Assembly: GCA_017427945.1 (NCBI GenBank)
Contig: JAFRRT010000012.1
Span: 1-64,000 of the forward strand
From: Muribaculaceae bacterium
GTDB taxonomy: Bacteria; Bacteroidota; Bacteroidia; Bacteroidales; Muribaculaceae
Direction of reading: 5' to 3'
DNA length: 64,000 nt
The translations under genes and the position numbers were made by a program. The notes under the pieces are model-generated. The model saw nothing but the letters and a program-made list of their open reading frames with translations. It did no database searches and was not told where the DNA came from. Positions 8,671-18,226 of this stretch are shown here, piece after piece; position 1 is the first letter of the stretch, and every line of letters starts with the position of its first letter.

Positions 8671-10680
8671 ATGAAACCTGAAGAAAGGAAACGCGACCTT
8701 TATTTCTTGAAGCTGCTTTCCCGCAGTTTCCCCAATGTGGCAACCGCCAGTACCGAGATCATTAACCTCGAGGCAATTCTGAACCTGCCCAAAGGTACCG
8801 AACACTTCCTGGCAGACCTCCATGGCGAGTACCTGGCATTCCAACATGTGCTGCGCAACGCCAGCGGTACCATCAAGCGCAAGGTGGGTGAGATTTTCAA
8901 CGACTCCCTCGGCTCAAAGGAACAGAAGGACTTGTGTACCCTCATCTACTATCCTGCCGATAAGCTGGAACGTGTCAAAGATAAACTGACCGATGAAGAT
9001 GACTTGCACGACTGGTACTTCATCACCATCAACAGGCTGGTGAAGGTGTGTCGTAACGTATCGTCAAAATACAGCCGTTCTAAAGTTCATAAGGCGTTGC
9101 CCAGCGACTTCTCCTATATCATTCAGGAGTTGCTGCATGAGCGCAGCAGTGATCCCAACAAGCAGGCCTATGTTGACGTGATTGTCAAGACTATCATCTC
9201 GACTCATCGTGCCGAGGACTTTATCATAGCCATGTGCAACCTCATTCAGCAACTCACCATCGATGTGCTACATATCCTTGGTGACGTGTATGACCGCGGT
9301 CCAAGCCCCGATAAGATTATGGATATCCTGTGCGGATTCCACAATTTTGATATCCAGTGGGGTAACCACGACATCCTGTGGATGGGAGCAGCTGCCGGCA
9401 ACGACTGCAGCATCGCCAATGTGCTGCGCATCGCCCTGCGCTATGGCAACCATGGTGTGCTTGAGGACGGTTACGGCATCAACTTGTTGCCGTTGGCAAC
9501 CTTTGCGATGGACACCTATCAGGATGACCCGTGTGAGCGCTTCCTACCCAAGGATGGCAGCGCCAAGGATCCCGAACGGGCCCGTACGGCACAGCTGGTA
9601 GCACAGATGCACAAGGCCATCAGCATCATCCAGTTCAAACTTGAGGCCGAAGCCATCAAGCGTCGTCCTGAGTTTGAGATGAAGGACCGCCTGTTGCTCG
9701 ACAAGATGAACCTCAAGAAAGGCACCATAAAAATCAAGGGCAAAGAATATGAATTGCTCGACACCAACTTCCCGACGGTTGACCCGAAGCATCCCTATAA
9801 GTTGACTCCCGAGGAGGAATCTATCGTCAACAAGCTCCATCAGTCGTTCACTGAGAGTGAGAAGCTGCGCAAGCACATGGAGTGCATGTTCCGTAACGGC
9901 TGCCTTTTCACCATCGCCAATGGCAACCTCCTGTATCACGCCTCAATTCCATTAAATGATGACGGCACACTTAAGGACGTGGTCATCTGCGGAGAGAAAT
10001 ATCATGGCAAGGCATTGCTGAAGCGTGCAGGCAACCTCATCCGTACCGCTTATTTCGGAACCAAAGAAGACAAAGAGAAACCCTTTGCACTCGATTACCT
10101 GTGGTACCTGTGGTGCGGTAAGGATTCGCCCGCTTTTGACAAGAGCAAGATGGCGACCTTTGAACGCTACTTCATTGCCGACAAGGAGACGCATAAGGAA
10201 ATCAAGGGTGCCTATTACACCATGCGTGACAATCCCGAAGTTGTGGATATGATTCTCGACGAGTTCGGTGTAGAGGGTGAGCATCGCCACATCATCAATG
10301 GCCATGTGCCTGTCAAGACCATCAAGGGCGAAAATCCCATCAAGGCAGGCGGTAAACTCATGGTGATTGACGGCGGCTTCTCAAAGGCCTACCAGCCCGA
10401 AACAGGTATCGCCGGTTACACTCTTGTTTATCACTCGCGTGGCTTCGAGCTCGTTCAACATGAGCCGTTCTCGTCTAAAGAGGATGCCGTTAATTTGGGA
10501 ACAGACATCAAATCGACGCGCAGCCTGGTAGAGTTGACCAATCACCGCATGCATGTAAAAGATACCGACATAGGTACTGAGCTGAAGTCACAGATTGAAG
10601 ACCTCAAGGAACTGCTTGAAGCCTATCGTTCAGGTGACCTCAAGGAGCGCAACCTGAGGCCCATCACCAACAAACGGTAA
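8671..10680 (+). CDS. fbp: Fructose-1,6-bisphosphatase, class III
   Basis: 669 residues, the length of the firmicute-type class III FBPase. It belongs to the calcineurin-like phosphoesterase fold; visible metal-site motifs are LADLHGEY (near residue 49), GDVYDRGPSPDK (near 205) and WGNHDILWMGAA (near 230), with a late INGHVPVKTIKGENP. The enzyme hydrolyses fructose 1,6-bisphosphate to fructose 6-phosphate, the committed gluconeogenic step. That fits the glycogen genes elsewhere in the window. No clear TAnnTTTG box was found in the 78-bp gap after the helicase gene, so read-through or a weaker promoter is possible. A strong intrinsic terminator follows. Confidence 0.95.
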   Translation: MKPEERKRDLYFLKLLSRSFPNVATASTEIINLEAILNLPKGTEHFLADLHGEYLAFQHVLRNASGTIKRKVGEIFNDSLGSKEQKDLCTLIYYPADKLERVKDKLTDEDDLHDWYFITINRLVKVCRNVSSKYSRSKVHKALPSDFSYIIQELLHERSSDPNKQAYVDVIVKTIISTHRAEDFIIAMCNLIQQLTIDVLHILGDVYDRGPSPDKIMDILCGFHNFDIQWGNHDILWMGAAAGNDCSIANVLRIALRYGNHGVLEDGYGINLLPLATFAMDTYQDDPCERFLPKDGSAKDPERARTAQLVAQMHKAISIIQFKLEAEAIKRRPEFEMKDRLLLDKMNLKKGTIKIKGKEYELLDTNFPTVDPKHPYKLTPEEESIVNKLHQSFTESEKLRKHMECMFRNGCLFTIANGNLLYHASIPLNDDGTLKDVVICGEKYHGKALLKRAGNLIRTAYFGTKEDKEKPFALDYLWYLWCGKDSPAFDKSKMATFERYFIADKETHKEIKGAYYTMRDNPEVVDMILDEFGVEGEHRHIINGHVPVKTIKGENPIKAGGKLMVIDGGFSKAYQPETGIAGYTLVYHSRGFELVQHEPFSSKEDAVNLGTDIKSTRSLVELTNHRMHVKDTDIGTELKSQIEDLKELLEAYRSGDLKERNLRPITNKR

Positions 10681-10702
10681 TATCACATTTTTGAAATATC
10701 TT

Positions 10703-10735
10703 AAAACTCCCCTTTTTCCGAAGAGGGGAGTTTTT
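10703..10735 (+). terminator. Rho-independent terminator after fbp
   Basis: Perfect 11-bp stem AAAACTCCCCT / AGGGGAGTTTT (10703-10713 with 10724-10734) running into TTTTATT. Confidence 0.9.
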
Positions 10736-10769
10736 ATTGGATTGATACTGATTTATATGCCGCCATCGG

Positions 10770-10799
10770 TTGAAGTATGGGAAAAAAATAGTAATTTTG
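10770..10799 (+). promoter_or_regulatory. Canonical Bacteroidota promoter for lepA
   Basis: TTG at 10770-10772, a 19-bp spacer, and TAATTTTG at 10792-10799. This is one of the best matches in the window; ATG follows 37 bp later. Confidence 0.75.
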
Positions 10800-10836
10800 C
10801 ATCTTCTATATTAACGAATAGACATCATTATTTCAA

Positions 10837-12624
10837 ATGAAGACAATACGCAACTTCTGCATCGTGGCCCACATCGACCATGGCAAGAGCACGCTCGCTG
10901 ACCGTCTGCTCGAATACACCAATACCGTTGCCGGCAAGGACATGCAGGCACAGGTGCTCGACGACATGGAGCTGGAGCGCGAACGCGGCATCACCATCAA
11001 GAGCCACGCCATCCAGATGGACTACCAGAAGGACGGTACAAAATACACGCTCAACCTGATTGACACTCCGGGACACGTGGACTTCTCCTATGAGGTGTCA
11101 CGCTCGATAGCTGCCTGTGAGGGTGCCTTGTTGGTAGTGGATGCCACACAGGGTGTGCAGGCACAGACCATCTCCAACTTGTATATGGCCATCGATAATG
11201 GCTTGGAGATCATTCCCGTCATTAACAAGATTGACATGGACAGTGCTCACCCCGACGAGGTGGAGGACGAAATCGTCGAGCTGTTGGGATGTGACCCAAG
11301 CGAAATCATCCGTTGTAGCGCACGCACTGGTGAGGGTGTGCCCGCCATCCTCGATGCCATTGTTGACCGCATCCCGGCCCCTGAAGGTGACCCAGACGCT
11401 CCCTTGCAGGCACTGATTTTTGACTCGGTGTTCAACTCGTTCCGTGGCATTATCGTTTATTTCAAGATATTGAACGGCTCCATCGCCAAGGGCGACTTCG
11501 TGAAGTTTGTCAATACCCAAAAGGAATACAACATTGATGAATTAGGTGTACTAAAATTGCGTCAACAGCCCTGCGACCGCCTTTCGACAGGCAATGTGGG
11601 CTATATCATCTCGGGTATCAAAAACTCCGTTGAGGTGAGGGTGGGTGACACCATCACCCATGTGCAGCGGCCGTGTGAGAAAGCCATCGAGGGATTCCAG
11701 GAGGTGAAGCCCATGGTGTTTGCCGGTGTTTATCCTATCGACCCCGAGGACTTTGAAAACCTGCGCACCTCGCTTGAGAAACTGCAACTCAACGACGCTG
11801 CCTTAACGTTCACGCCCGAGTCATCTGTGGCCCTGGGATTCGGCTTCCGTTGCGGCTTTCTGGGCCTGTTGCACATGGAGATTGTGCAGGAGCGCCTGAG
11901 CCGCGAGTTCAATATGGAGGTCATCACCACTGTTCCCAACGTTTCTTATAAGGTATATGACAAGAAGGGTGTCATGACCGAGGTACACAATCCCGCCGGT
12001 TTGCCTGATATCGCTGTTATCGAGCATATCGAGGAACCTTACATCCGCGCCTCGATCATCACGCAAAGCGAGTTTATGGGACCCATCATCACGTTGTGCT
12101 TGTCCAAGCGCGGTGAACTGGTGAAACAGGAATACATCTCGGGCAACCGCATGGAGCTGACATTCGACATCCCCCTGGGTGAGATTGTGATTGACTTCTA
12201 TGACAAACTCAAGAGCATCAGCAAGGGCTATGCATCGTTTGACTATTACATCAATGGTTACCGCGAGTCCAAACTGATTAAAATGGATATCCTGCTCAAC
12301 GGACAGCCCGTTGACGCCTTGAGTACCTTGACGCATGTTGACAATGCCGTATCGTTGGGACGTCGCATGTGCGAAAAGCTCAAGGAACTCATTCCGCGTC
12401 AGCAGTATGACATCGCCATTCAAGCTGCCATCGGCGCCAAGATCATTGCCCGTGAGACGGTGAAGCAGGTGCGCAAGGATGTGACCGCCAAGTGTTACGG
12501 TGGTGACGTCAGCCGCAAGCGAAAGTTGCTTGAGAAGCAGAAGGCTGGTAAAAAGCGCATGAAGCAGATAGGCACAGTGCAAGTTCCGCAAAAGGCATTC
12601 CTCGCTGTCCTCAAGCTTGATTAA
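10837..12624 (+). CDS. lepA: Elongation factor 4 (LepA), ribosomal back-translocase GTPase
   Basis: 595 residues, the usual LepA length. G motifs are [14 protein letters not shown] (G1), the ERGITI switch region, DTPGHVDF (G3) and NKIDM (G4). The C-terminal LepA-specific domain ends with [10 protein letters not shown] after a basic stretch ([23 protein letters not shown]), as in the family. LepA acts on stalled or mistranslocated ribosomes and in 30S biogenesis. It has its own canonical promoter and is followed after 25 bp by a Pif1-like helicase gene, probably in the same transcript. Confidence 0.97.
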   Translation: MKTIRNFCIVAHIDHGKSTLADRLLEYTNTVAGKDMQAQVLDDMELERERGITIKSHAIQMDYQKDGTKYTLNLIDTPGHVDFSYEVSRSIAACEGALLVVDATQGVQAQTISNLYMAIDNGLEIIPVINKIDMDSAHPDEVEDEIVELLGCDPSEIIRCSARTGEGVPAILDAIVDRIPAPEGDPDAPLQALIFDSVFNSFRGIIVYFKILNGSIAKGDFVKFVNTQKEYNIDELGVLKLRQQPCDRLSTGNVGYIISGIKNSVEVRVGDTITHVQRPCEKAIEGFQEVKPMVFAGVYPIDPEDFENLRTSLEKLQLNDAALTFTPESSVALGFGFRCGFLGLLHMEIVQERLSREFNMEVITTVPNVSYKVYDKKGVMTEVHNPAGLPDIAVIEHIEEPYIRASIITQSEFMGPIITLCLSKRGELVKQEYISGNRMELTFDIPLGEIVIDFYDKLKSISKGYASFDYYINGYRESKLIKMDILLNGQPVDALSTLTHVDNAVSLGRRMCEKLKELIPRQQYDIAIQAAIGAKIIARETVKQVRKDVTAKCYGGDVSRKRKLLEKQKAGKKRMKQIGTVQVPQKAFLAVLKLD

Positions 12625-12649
12625 CCCCTGAATTGCAGTAACGAACGTG

Positions 12650-14737
12650 ATGAACGACGAGCTGCAACATATCGATCTTGACAACCCTGAGTTCCAGGAT
12701 GCTTGGGACGTGATACGCAAGACTCACCGGTCGGTATTCCTGACGGGAAAAGCCGGTACCGGGAAAAGCACGTTCCTGCGCTACATCTGTGACAACACCG
12801 AGAAAAAATATGTCGTCTTGGCACCCACAGGCATTGCTGCCGTGAACGTGGGTGGACAGACGCTGCACTCGTTCTTCAAAATCCCTTTTAAGCCTCTATT
12901 ACCTGATGACCCCGACATCTCCAACATCAACAGGTTGCGCAAGATGTTGCGGTACACAAAGGAGAAAGTGAAACTCATCCGTGAGCTGGACCTCATCATC
13001 ATTGACGAGATTTCGATGGTGAGGGCCGACATCATCGACTTTGTAGATAGGGTATTGCGGGTGTATTCAGGCAATATGCGGGAGCCGTTTGGCGGCAAAC
13101 AGCTGTTGTTGGTGGGTGACATCTTCCAGCTCGAGCCTGTTGTGACACAGGACATGCGCGACATCCTCAGGCGGTATTATAAGAATTTCTTCTTTTTCAA
13201 TGCACGGGCTTTCGCCCAGATCAATCTGGTTGCAATAGAACTGCGCAAGATTTACCGTCAAAGCGACAACGAGTTCATCTCGCTGCTGGACCGTGTGAGA
13301 GTCAACCGCGCTACAAGGGCCGATATCGCGCATCTGAACCAGCGCTACAATCCCAACTATCAGGAAGTCAACGACAGCAACATGGCTGTCACACTTGCTA
13401 CGCGCCGCGATACCGTTGACTCCATCAACGACGAGCACATGCAGGCGTTGAAGACACCTGAATGTGTTTATGAAGGAATTATCGATAGAGATTTCCCTGA
13501 AAGTAGCCTTCCCACGGCAAAGAACTTGGTACTGAAGGTAGAGGCTCAGGTCATCTTTATCCGCAACGACAAAGAGGGGCGATGGTACAACGGAACCATT
13601 GGCAAAGTCACCCGCCTGGAGGATGCGCGCGTGTTTGTCACGCTCGAGAATGGTGAGGAGATGGCCGTGTTCCCCGAAATTTGGGAAAACATGCAGTACA
13701 CCTATAACGAAAAGGAGAAAAAGGTGGAAGAGAAAGTCCTGGGTACTTTCATGCAGATTCCCATCAAACCGGCATGGGCGCTCACTGTGCACAAGAGTCA
13801 AGGACTCACTTTCAACCATGTGGTACTTGACTTTGTGGGAGGCGCCTTCACAGGAGGACAGACATATGTGGCATTGTCAAGGTGCGTCTCATTAGATGGA
13901 ATCACCCTGCTAAAGCCCTTAAGCGAACGCGACATCATTGTGAGTTTGGCTGTTGTGGACTTCAGCCGACAGTTCAACAACCGCCAAATTATCAATGAGG
14001 CGATGGAACAAGAACGCGCTAACATACTGTACCGCAGGGCCGTTCATGCCTTCGACAACAATGAGTTTGCCGAGTGCGTCAACTGCTTTGCCGAAGCCAT
14101 GAAGATTAAGGATAATCTTCAGAATGAAGCGGTCAAGCGGTTGATTTCCAGAAAATTAAACAAATTTGAACGCCAACTGCGCACCATTAAGCGACTTGAG
14201 CAAGTCATTGACAGTCAGCAGAAAATGCTTCGTGAATTGGCTCTTGAGTATTGCTCAATGGGCGATCAGGCGCTTGCAATGGACGAGAGTGGGGTAGTGC
14301 GAGAGGGTAGTGTAGGCTATGGAAAACGCCTTGACGATATCTCTATAAAGGCTGCCCTCGGCAACTATAACAAGGCATTGCGCATTGTCCCTGATTGCAT
14401 CGAAGCTATGATCGGGAAAGCGCGGTTGATGCTGACCTTGGACCAGCCGGATCAAGCCGAGGAAGATATTCAAAAGGTATTGGCGATTGACAAGAATTGC
14501 TATGTAGCGCACATGATTTTGGGTGAATTGCGTGAACAGCAGCGAGACATCCCCGAAGCCATCAAAGCATACAAGAAGGCTGCCCGTGACGACAAGAAGC
14601 GCCCTGAGCCGCATGATCGTTTACAGGCCATATACGAGAAAGTCGGGCTTGAAGACCTGGCCGAAGAAGAGCAAGAAATCGCTGACCGCCTGCGCAAAGC
14701 GCTCTATAAGTCATCAGCAAAGAGAAAAAAGAAATAA
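12650..14737 (+). CDS. Pif1-like DNA helicase fused to C-terminal TPR region
   Basis: 695 residues from ATG 12650; a GTG one codon earlier is possible. Walker A is TGKAGTGKSTFL (near residue 30) and Walker B is LIIIDEISM (near 112). Motifs WALTVHKSQGLTFNHV (near 375) and YVALSRCVSL (near 400) are the RecD/Pif1 superfamily 1B C-terminal signatures. From about residue 455 the protein changes to helical TPR-like repeats (ILYRRAVHAFDNNEF, ALGNYNKALRIVPDC, AIKAYKKAARDDKK). Pif1 helicases unwind DNA and resolve G-quadruplexes or forks. The TPR tail suggests a protein partner. It follows lepA closely. Confidence 0.88.
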   Translation: MNDELQHIDLDNPEFQDAWDVIRKTHRSVFLTGKAGTGKSTFLRYICDNTEKKYVVLAPTGIAAVNVGGQTLHSFFKIPFKPLLPDDPDISNINRLRKMLRYTKEKVKLIRELDLIIIDEISMVRADIIDFVDRVLRVYSGNMREPFGGKQLLLVGDIFQLEPVVTQDMRDILRRYYKNFFFFNARAFAQINLVAIELRKIYRQSDNEFISLLDRVRVNRATRADIAHLNQRYNPNYQEVNDSNMAVTLATRRDTVDSINDEHMQALKTPECVYEGIIDRDFPESSLPTAKNLVLKVEAQVIFIRNDKEGRWYNGTIGKVTRLEDARVFVTLENGEEMAVFPEIWENMQYTYNEKEKKVEEKVLGTFMQIPIKPAWALTVHKSQGLTFNHVVLDFVGGAFTGGQTYVALSRCVSLDGITLLKPLSERDIIVSLAVVDFSRQFNNRQIINEAMEQERANILYRRAVHAFDNNEFAECVNCFAEAMKIKDNLQNEAVKRLISRKLNKFERQLRTIKRLEQVIDSQQKMLRELALEYCSMGDQALAMDESGVVREGSVGYGKRLDDISIKAALGNYNKALRIVPDCIEAMIGKARLMLTLDQPDQAEEDIQKVLAIDKNCYVAHMILGELREQQRDIPEAIKAYKKAARDDKKRPEPHDRLQAIYEKVGLEDLAEEEQEIADRLRKALYKSSAKRKKK

Positions 14738-14759
14738 TTAATTATTAAATGATAGAACA

Positions 14760-15554
14760 ATGAAAAAGATTCTTATTTGTTTAACGAGTTCCATTCTGGT
14801 ATTGGGACTCTTCACGGGGTGTAAAGACAAGTCTGACGCTGCTAAACCAGTAAAAGGCACAATCGAGGAGGCCTTTGGGGCAGACAGCATTCCACAATTT
14901 GTGAAGGATTCGTTCAATAAAACGAGTGGTACAAACGACGGATTTGAAGTCATCTTGGATGATAAAGAGAATAATGTGAGCGTCTTAGGCTTGATGACAT
15001 GCACCGACGGGCAGTCAGCTCAAGGATACGGGGTAAAGGTCATGAAAGGAAATCAAGAAACAATGCTTGAGATTCGTCATGGCAACGAGCCCAAAGCTTA
15101 TTACGATGCCTCTAATGGCAACCTGTGGTTTACTGGAGCTGTGATGGAAGGAACCGGAACGCTTGTTGAGCGTCCTTATCTCATCAACTTTGAGGAGAAC
15201 GGGAACGCAAACATCGTTACGAGCATCGACCCCTATGACATGCAGCAGGAATTATGCAAGAGACTCTCTTACTCGATTGAAGGACAGGACATTACTATAC
15301 TTGTTGACGGTAAACCGCTCTATACAGTCACCAATCACGTAGAGGATATGGGTGATTTCTTCGATGACGCAATCTGGATAGGTGAGCAAATAGAATACGT
15401 CGTTGATAAAGACTTAACTGTTAATGTTATGCCTGGTATTAACTTCGTGACGGGAAAGGTGTTAATTTATGATGACATGTTGCCAATCATCGCTAAGGTA
15501 ATTTTGAATCCTGACGGGACATTCACCTTGAGCGACTTTAATTATATTAAATAA
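14760..15554 (+). CDS. Uncharacterised lipoprotein
   Basis: 264 residues starting MKKILICLTSS, with lipobox LFTGC placing the lipidated cysteine at position 21. The mature part is acidic and mostly beta-strand-like, without membrane segments or a recognisable catalytic motif. I do not recognise the family. It begins 22 bp after the Pif1-like helicase stop, so it may end that transcript. A long hairpin lies 29 bp after its stop. Confidence 0.75.
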   Translation: MKKILICLTSSILVLGLFTGCKDKSDAAKPVKGTIEEAFGADSIPQFVKDSFNKTSGTNDGFEVILDDKENNVSVLGLMTCTDGQSAQGYGVKVMKGNQETMLEIRHGNEPKAYYDASNGNLWFTGAVMEGTGTLVERPYLINFEENGNANIVTSIDPYDMQQELCKRLSYSIEGQDITILVDGKPLYTVTNHVEDMGDFFDDAIWIGEQIEYVVDKDLTVNVMPGINFVTGKVLIYDDMLPIIAKVILNPDGTFTLSDFNYIK

Positions 15555-15582
15555 GAATAATCACTATTTCTCGATATTTTCA

Positions 15583-15619
15583 CAAATTTAATATGGGGGA
15601 GTACCTCATATTAAATTTG
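15583..15619 (+). terminator. Long hairpin after the lipoprotein gene
   Basis: CAAATTTAATATG (15583-15595) pairs perfectly with CATATTAAATTTG (15607-15619). Three inner pairs (G-T, G-C, G-C) extend it to 16 bp around a GAGTA loop. The following DNA (ACATTGTTTATTTTAC) is T-rich but not a clean T-run. It is probably a terminator or 3'-end protecting structure. Confidence 0.6.
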
Positions 15620-16389
15620 ACATTGTTTATTTTACATAATAACAATTTCATAACAAATGGGGATTTTTCCACGTATTATTAAAGGATTGCATTTCACAAT
15701 ATGAATTAGACTCTGATATAGACATTTAAAACACAAGAACGGCGAAATCCGTTGAGGAATTTCCTATAACGATGCAAGATTCATTTGAAAATCAAAATCT
15801 CAGGCGGTTAAGCAATCAGAAAAATCACCTGGAATCTCATCTGCTGGAGTTTTGTACACACATTCATAGATCATTTCATTATTACTTTAAAAACAATGAG
15901 TCAAATTTAAGAGACATTATTGCAACATATAATCCGAGAGGATTGATTATGAGTTGCTATCAACATATTAATTAAAGAGAAAATCCAAATCATTTAACGT
16001 TAACCGAAGCCGTTTGAACGTAATCAACTCTAAAAGACAGTTTTATTCCTCAAATTTACAAATTCAAATGAACATTATTAATTGTTATTCAGTAGTTTAA
16101 TACATTATATATAAAGTGATTATTCAGCAAAATTGACAGTGATTTCACTCATATTATGCTTCAAGAACCGTTTCTCAGGCAAAAACATCATAATATCGAC
16201 AAAAATTTGACAGAAATATCTTTGTTAAATGCTTATTATTCAAATATTTAACAACAATATTTTAAAGTAAATATTTATTTTGCTAATTTTTTGCAATCCC
16301 CTACCCTGATTTATCTGAAAAACAATAATTTTCTGCTACAAACCGATAGTTTTAGCCTGTTATAGCTACCATATTTTCAGTAATTTTTG

Positions 16390-16397
16390 TAATTTTG
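16390..16397 (+). promoter_or_regulatory. -7 box (TAATTTTG) for the ABC exporter operon
   Basis: TAATTTTG at 16390-16397, about 60 bp before ATG 16460. No clear -33 TTG. Confidence 0.55.
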
Positions 16398-16459
16398 CCG
16401 AAACATGATATTGTTGCCTTAGTAACTTTTATTTGATATATCAATCACCCATTATCTAT

Positions 16460-18226
16460 ATGCTAAAAACATTGCTCAAACAAGTCAAGCAGTACAAAAC
16501 GGCATCGCTGTTGACGCCCGTTTTCATCATGCTTGAAGTTGTGCTTGACGTGCTCATACCTTATGTGACTGCCAAGCTCATTGATAACGGCATCAGCGCC
16601 GGTCACATGCCAAGCGTCTATAAATACGGGCTGATAATGCTCGTGATGGCGTTCCTGAGTATGATGGCAGCCATCATGGCGGGCAAATATGCGTCCTATG
16701 CCTCGTCGGGTTTTGCCTGCAACCTGCGTGATGCCATGTATAAGAACATCCAGCGGTTTGCCTTCAGTGACATCGACAAGTACAGCACTTCAGGTTTGGT
16801 TACTCGCATGACCACCGATGTAACCAACCTACAAAATGCTTACCAGCAAATTATTAGGACGTCTGTGCGTGCACCCTTTAACTTGCTCTCAAGTATCGTG
16901 ATGTGTTTTGTCATCAGTCCGCAACTGAGCTTGATCTTCATCATTGCTAGTGTGGTTCTCGGTGTGATACTTGCTCTTATTATAAGTAAGGTATCTAAGA
17001 TGTTTGCTCTTGTATTCAAGCAGTATGACGTGTTAAACGCTGTGGTACAGGAGAATGTGTCAGGTATTCGTGTTGTCAAGGCCTTTGTACGTGAGGACTA
17101 TGAGAACAGCAAGTTCTGGAAGGCTACCAAAAGGTTGTATGACCTCAATGTCAAGGCCGAGAGTCTGATGGCACTTAACGGCCCCGTGATGAATATGGTG
17201 GTCTATGGCTGCATCATCGCCATCTCGTGGTTTGGTGCACAGTTCGTTGTGAGCGGCAACCTGACTACCGGACAGTTGACTTCGCTGTTCACCTATGTAA
17301 TGACCATCCTGTCCTCGCTGATGATGCTGAGCATGATCTTTGTGACGATTACCCAGAGTCTTGCCAGTGGTCAGCGTGTGGCACAAGTCATCAATGAAGA
17401 GCCCGACATCGACAATCCCGAAGATGCCGACACGGTTATCCCTGACGGACGCATTGACTTCAACAAGGTTTATTTCGCTTACAAAGGCGGCAGCGGTGAG
17501 TATGCGCTAAACAATATCGATCTGCACATCAACAGCGGCGAGTCCATCGGCGTGATTGGTGGTACCGGTAGCGGCAAATCGTCGCTTATCAACCTGGTGA
17601 GCCGCCTGTATGACGTGTCAAGAGGCAGTGTGATGGTCGGCGGTAAGGATGTGCGCACTTATGATCTGGAGACCTTACGAAATAATGTCGCTGTGGTTCT
17701 TCAGAAAAACGTACTGTTCTCGGGCACTATTCTCGACAACTTGCGCTGGGGTGACGAGAACGCCACACTGGAACAGTGTCGCGAAGCATGTCGCGTGGCC
17801 TGTGCCGATGAGTTCATCAGTGAGATGCCCGACGGCTACGAGACACGCATAGAGCAAGGCGGCACCAATGTGTCGGGCGGCCAGAAGCAACGTCTATGCA
17901 TCGCCCGAGCCCTATTGAAGAAACCCAAGGTGATGGTGCTGGATGACAGCACCAGTGCGTGTGACAACGCCACCGATGCCCGCATTCGAGCAGCCCTGCG
18001 TGACAGCCTGCCCGAGATGACCAAACTCATCATCGCTCAGCGCATCAGCAGCATCAAGGACTGTGACCGCATTCTCGTGCTTGATAACGGAAAGGTGGTA
18101 GGTTTTGACAACCACTCCAACCTGCTCAACACCTGCAAGATATATCAAGAGATATGTGCCATCCAGGAAGAGGCTGGCGGTGATTTTGACAAACCCCAAA
18201 ACAACAGAAAGGAGGCCCAATCATGA
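16460..18226 (+). CDS. ABC exporter subunit with degenerate nucleotide-binding site
   Basis: 588 residues from ATG 16460; a TTG nine codons upstream is in frame but weaker. Six membrane segments fill residues 15-300 (ABC_membrane), then an ATPase domain: Walker A GGTGSGKSS, signature VSGGQKQRL, Walker B VMVLDDS. The catalytic glutamate after Walker B is Asp, and the switch histidine is Gln (IIAQRISS). This is the pattern of the non-catalytic half of heterodimeric exporters such as TM287/288 and BmrCD. It overlaps the next gene by ATGA, and that partner has the canonical site. The substrate is unknown; lipid or drug export is typical. Confidence 0.92.
   Translation: MLKTLLKQVKQYKTASLLTPVFIMLEVVLDVLIPYVTAKLIDNGISAGHMPSVYKYGLIMLVMAFLSMMAAIMAGKYASYASSGFACNLRDAMYKNIQRFAFSDIDKYSTSGLVTRMTTDVTNLQNAYQQIIRTSVRAPFNLLSSIVMCFVISPQLSLIFIIASVVLGVILALIISKVSKMFALVFKQYDVLNAVVQENVSGIRVVKAFVREDYENSKFWKATKRLYDLNVKAESLMALNGPVMNMVVYGCIIAISWFGAQFVVSGNLTTGQLTSLFTYVMTILSSLMMLSMIFVTITQSLASGQRVAQVINEEPDIDNPEDADTVIPDGRIDFNKVYFAYKGGSGEYALNNIDLHINSGESIGVIGGTGSGKSSLINLVSRLYDVSRGSVMVGGKDVRTYDLETLRNNVAVVLQKNVLFSGTILDNLRWGDENATLEQCREACRVACADEFISEMPDGYETRIEQGGTNVSGGQKQRLCIARALLKKPKVMVLDDSTSACDNATDARIRAALRDSLPEMTKLIIAQRISSIKDCDRILVLDNGKVVGFDNHSNLLNTCKIYQEICAIQEEAGGDFDKPQNNRKEAQS

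Larger units (their letters stand above)
15555..16459. other. AT-rich 0.9-kb intergenic region
   Basis: Strikingly AT-rich compared with the flanking genes. It holds a long hairpin at 15583-15619, an unsupported 67-codon reading frame at 15772-15975, and an isolated TATCTTTG at 16217-16224 with no good -33 element. The promoter for the ABC exporter is at 16390. No tRNA or known RNA was recognised. The 15620-16380 part could hide a small RNA or decayed gene, but nothing can be claimed. Confidence 0.5.

Noticed and set aside
15772..15975. 67-codon plus-strand reading frame in the AT-rich gap
   Set aside because: No signal peptide, domain or promoter at a suitable distance, and its composition matches surrounding AT-rich noncoding DNA. 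It could be real but cannot be supported.
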